This document shows positions 14,532 to 15,734 of a stretch of 15,734 nucleotides of DNA, in pieces. Position 1 is the first letter of the stretch. The number at the start of each line of letters is the position of its first letter. Made by a program: the position numbers and the translations under genes. Under the pieces are notes generated by a model, which saw only the letters and a program-made list of their open reading frames with translations, had not been told where the DNA came from and did no database searches. The DNA is from Bifidobacterium breve. GTDB taxonomy: Bacteria > Actinomycetota > Actinomycetes > Mycobacteriales > Mycobacteriaceae. The stretch spans positions 1 through 15,734 of the forward strand of contig CAMCWJ010000028.1 of assembly GCA_945882475.1 (NCBI GenBank). Reading direction: 5' to 3'.

Positions 14532-15323
14532 CTAGCGCAGGCTTCGTTGGTAGCGGCGCATCCCGGCGATCCACCGGCCGTGGTCGGCGGCCTTCTGCCC
14601 GAACATGGTCAGCACCACTGGATGCGGCAGCACCAGGAACGTTCCGTCGATGATGGCCTGGACCACCAGTTCGGCCACCTCGTCCGGGCTGATGACGGCT
14701 CCCGCACCGGTGACGGCGGCACCGGCCACCTGAGTCTGCGCATCCGGCGAGTCGGACATCGCGCGCAACAGTGGAGTATCGACGCCCATCGGGCACACGC
14801 AGCTCACACCGATTCCGTTGTCCCCGTAAGTGATGGCCAACCATTCAGCGAATCCGACGGCGGCGTGCTTGGTGACGCTGTAGGGCGCCGCACCGAGCTG
14901 GGTCAGCAGTCCGGCGGCCGAGGCGACGGTGACGAAGTGACCGCTACCGCGCTCAAGCCATTCCGGCACAACAGCTTTGGCAGCGCGGATGTGGGCGCGC
15001 ACGTTGACGTCGATGATCTGGTCCCAGGCGGCTTCGTCGTCGCCGAGGCCGGGCTGGCCGACGATGCCGGCATTGGCGACGTAGATGTCCACGGGGCCGA
15101 ACTCCCGGCGGGCGGTGTCGAGCAGTGCCGCGATGCCGTCCGCGCTCGCGGCATCGGCGGCCACCGCTACCCCACCGATGATCGCCGCGGTCTCGGCGGC
15201 CGACGCCGCGTTGATGTCACCGACCACCACTGAGGCGCCCGCTGACGCCAGCGCCGCCGCGATGGATCTGCCGATGCCCGAACCCGCTCCGGTGACCACC
15301 GCCACCGATCCCTCGATCTTCAC
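14532..15323 (-). CDS. Short-chain dehydrogenase/reductase (SDR)
   Basis: A classical SDR oxidoreductase of 263 residues. The cofactor motif TGAGSGIG is at 11-18, D36 at the end of the second strand (VVVGDIN) favours NAD over NADP, NAG lies at 84-86, and the catalytic residues are S135, Y148 and K152 (YSVTK at 148-152). The C-terminal part (PHPVVLTMFGQKAADHGRWIAGMRR) resembles mycobacterial SDRs of lipid or steroid metabolism, but the substrate cannot be read from sequence. The GTG start at 15323 begins right before the first beta strand and has GGTAGG upstream. It starts six bases after the stop of the META-domain gene on the same strand, so the two form an operon. The 3' end faces the Pro/Lys-rich gene. 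Confidence 0.92.
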   Translation of the reverse strand: MKIEGSVAVVTGAGSGIGRSIAAALASAGASVVVGDINAASAAETAAIIGGVAVAADAASADGIAALLDTARREFGPVDIYVANAGIVGQPGLGDDEAAWDQIIDVNVRAHIRAAKAVVPEWLERGSGHFVTVASAAGLLTQLGAAPYSVTKHAAVGFAEWLAITYGDNGIGVSCVCPMGVDTPLLRAMSDSPDAQTQVAGAAVTGAGAVISPDEVAELVVQAIIDGTFLVLPHPVVLTMFGQKAADHGRWIAGMRRYQRSLR

Positions 15324-15329
15324 CGTGAC

Positions 15330-15734
15330 CTACCGCAACGCGACGGCAACGGCACGGAGCACCGGTTTGCCGGGTTCGTCGAACAAAGTCAGCTGATCGC
15401 CGGCAATGCTGAACCCGCGCACTGCGCCCAGCGCCGCGACAATTGCCTGCTCCTGCTGCATCGCCTCGGGCGCACCGGCCATCATCGTCGACGCCACCTG
15501 GGAGAACGTCAGTCCCGTGCCGTCGACGGTGTAGCCACCCATCAGTCGGTTGACTCCGCCGGAGCCCGCGAACCGACCGTCCTGGCCATTGAGGACCAGT
15601 TGCGGTTCACGCATCTGCTGGGCCAGGACGACGGGCTGGCCGGCCACCTCGAGGATCTTCCCGTAGGTGTTCGTCAGGGAGGCAGCCGGTGTCGGCGGCG
15701 GAACATCCGTCGCAACCGAATCCACCACCAGTGC
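15330..15734 (-). CDS. META-domain protein (HslJ-like), 5' end outside window
   Basis: The visible 135 residues contain a META (DUF306) domain: LTNTYGKILEVAGQPVV, then LVLNGQDGRFAGSGGVNRLMGGYTVDG with the typical G.GGCN-like turn (here GSGGVNR, with Val in place of Cys), LTFSQVASTMMAG, a QEQAIVAAL helix and a final GDQLTLFDEPGKPVLR strand pair. In E. coli HslJ this fold is linked to novobiocin resistance and envelope stress; mycobacterial function is unknown. A GTG at 15728 could be the start, but the frame stays open to the window edge and its first visible residues look like the interior of a longer, probably exported, protein. I therefore treat it as truncated by the window. It is followed six bases later by the SDR gene. 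Confidence 0.75.
   Translation of the reverse strand, partial: ALVVDSVATDVPPPTPAASLTNTYGKILEVAGQPVVLAQQMREPQLVLNGQDGRFAGSGGVNRLMGGYTVDGTGLTFSQVASTMMAGAPEAMQQEQAIVAALGAVRGFSIAGDQLTLFDEPGKPVLRAVAVALR

Noticed and set aside
1..15734. Search for mobile elements, phage genes, tRNA/rRNA genes, CRISPR arrays or toxin-antitoxin pairs
   Set aside because: No transposase or integrase motifs, terminal repeats, regularly spaced repeats or tRNA-like cloverleaf were recognised by eye; the region looks like stable chromosomal backbone with some variable genes.

Overview
The window is high-GC actinobacterial DNA, almost certainly from a rapidly growing mycobacterium (Mycolicibacterium-like). The evidence is the conserved thrS / HIT-family Ap4A phosphorylase / pgsA order known from M. 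tuberculosis (Rv2614c-Rv2613c-Rv2612c), proteins that match remembered M. tuberculosis ThrS, Rv2613c and Rv2296 nearly throughout, frequent GTG starts, TANNNT -10 boxes placed for leaderless or short-leader mRNAs, and typical mycobacterial secreted proteins. Species assignment is inference.

Layout. (1) 1-3525, minus strand: a housekeeping block of a PGPGW-family membrane protein, thrS, the HIT phosphorylase and the start of pgsA (phosphatidylinositol-phosphate synthase, running off the left edge). thrS overlaps the HIT gene and the HIT gene overlaps pgsA by GTGA, so the last three look translationally coupled. (2) 3565-5161, plus strand: a two-gene unit. The first encodes an apparent fusion of a gamma-glutamylcyclotransferase-like domain with a poly-gamma-glutamate hydrolase-like domain; the second, overlapping by 14 bases, is a DUF1990 protein. 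This is the most unusual part of the window. (3) 5238-7709, plus: a large secreted alpha/beta hydrolase. (4) 7720-9716, minus: a haloalkane dehalogenase (HLD-I type) followed by an NAD(P)-binding dihydrodipicolinate-reductase-like protein, divergent from a TetR regulator (9813-10412). A near-perfect inverted repeat in the shared promoter region is the likely operator. (5) 10498-10746, plus: a small two-helix membrane protein. (6) 10756-12144, minus: a PuuP-like amine/putrescine permease, apparently preceded by a six-residue leader ORF whose stop overlaps the permease start; the divergent neighbour is a tandem-domain universal stress protein (12296-13138). (7) 13148-14513: two divergent genes for exported low-complexity cationic proteins, one Ala/Arg-rich and one Pro/Lys-rich. 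(8) 14532 to the right edge, minus: a META-domain protein (5' end outside the window) followed six bases later by a short-chain dehydrogenase.

No RNA genes, insertion sequences, phage genes or CRISPR arrays were seen. No gene-free stretch exceeds 300 bases; the longest are about 175 bases (13907-14081) and 150 bases (12145-12295), both divergent promoter regions. All four complete convergent pairs end within 9-18 bases of one another with no visible intrinsic terminator. Residue numbers come from manual translation. Family calls are from remembered motifs and homologues, without database searches.
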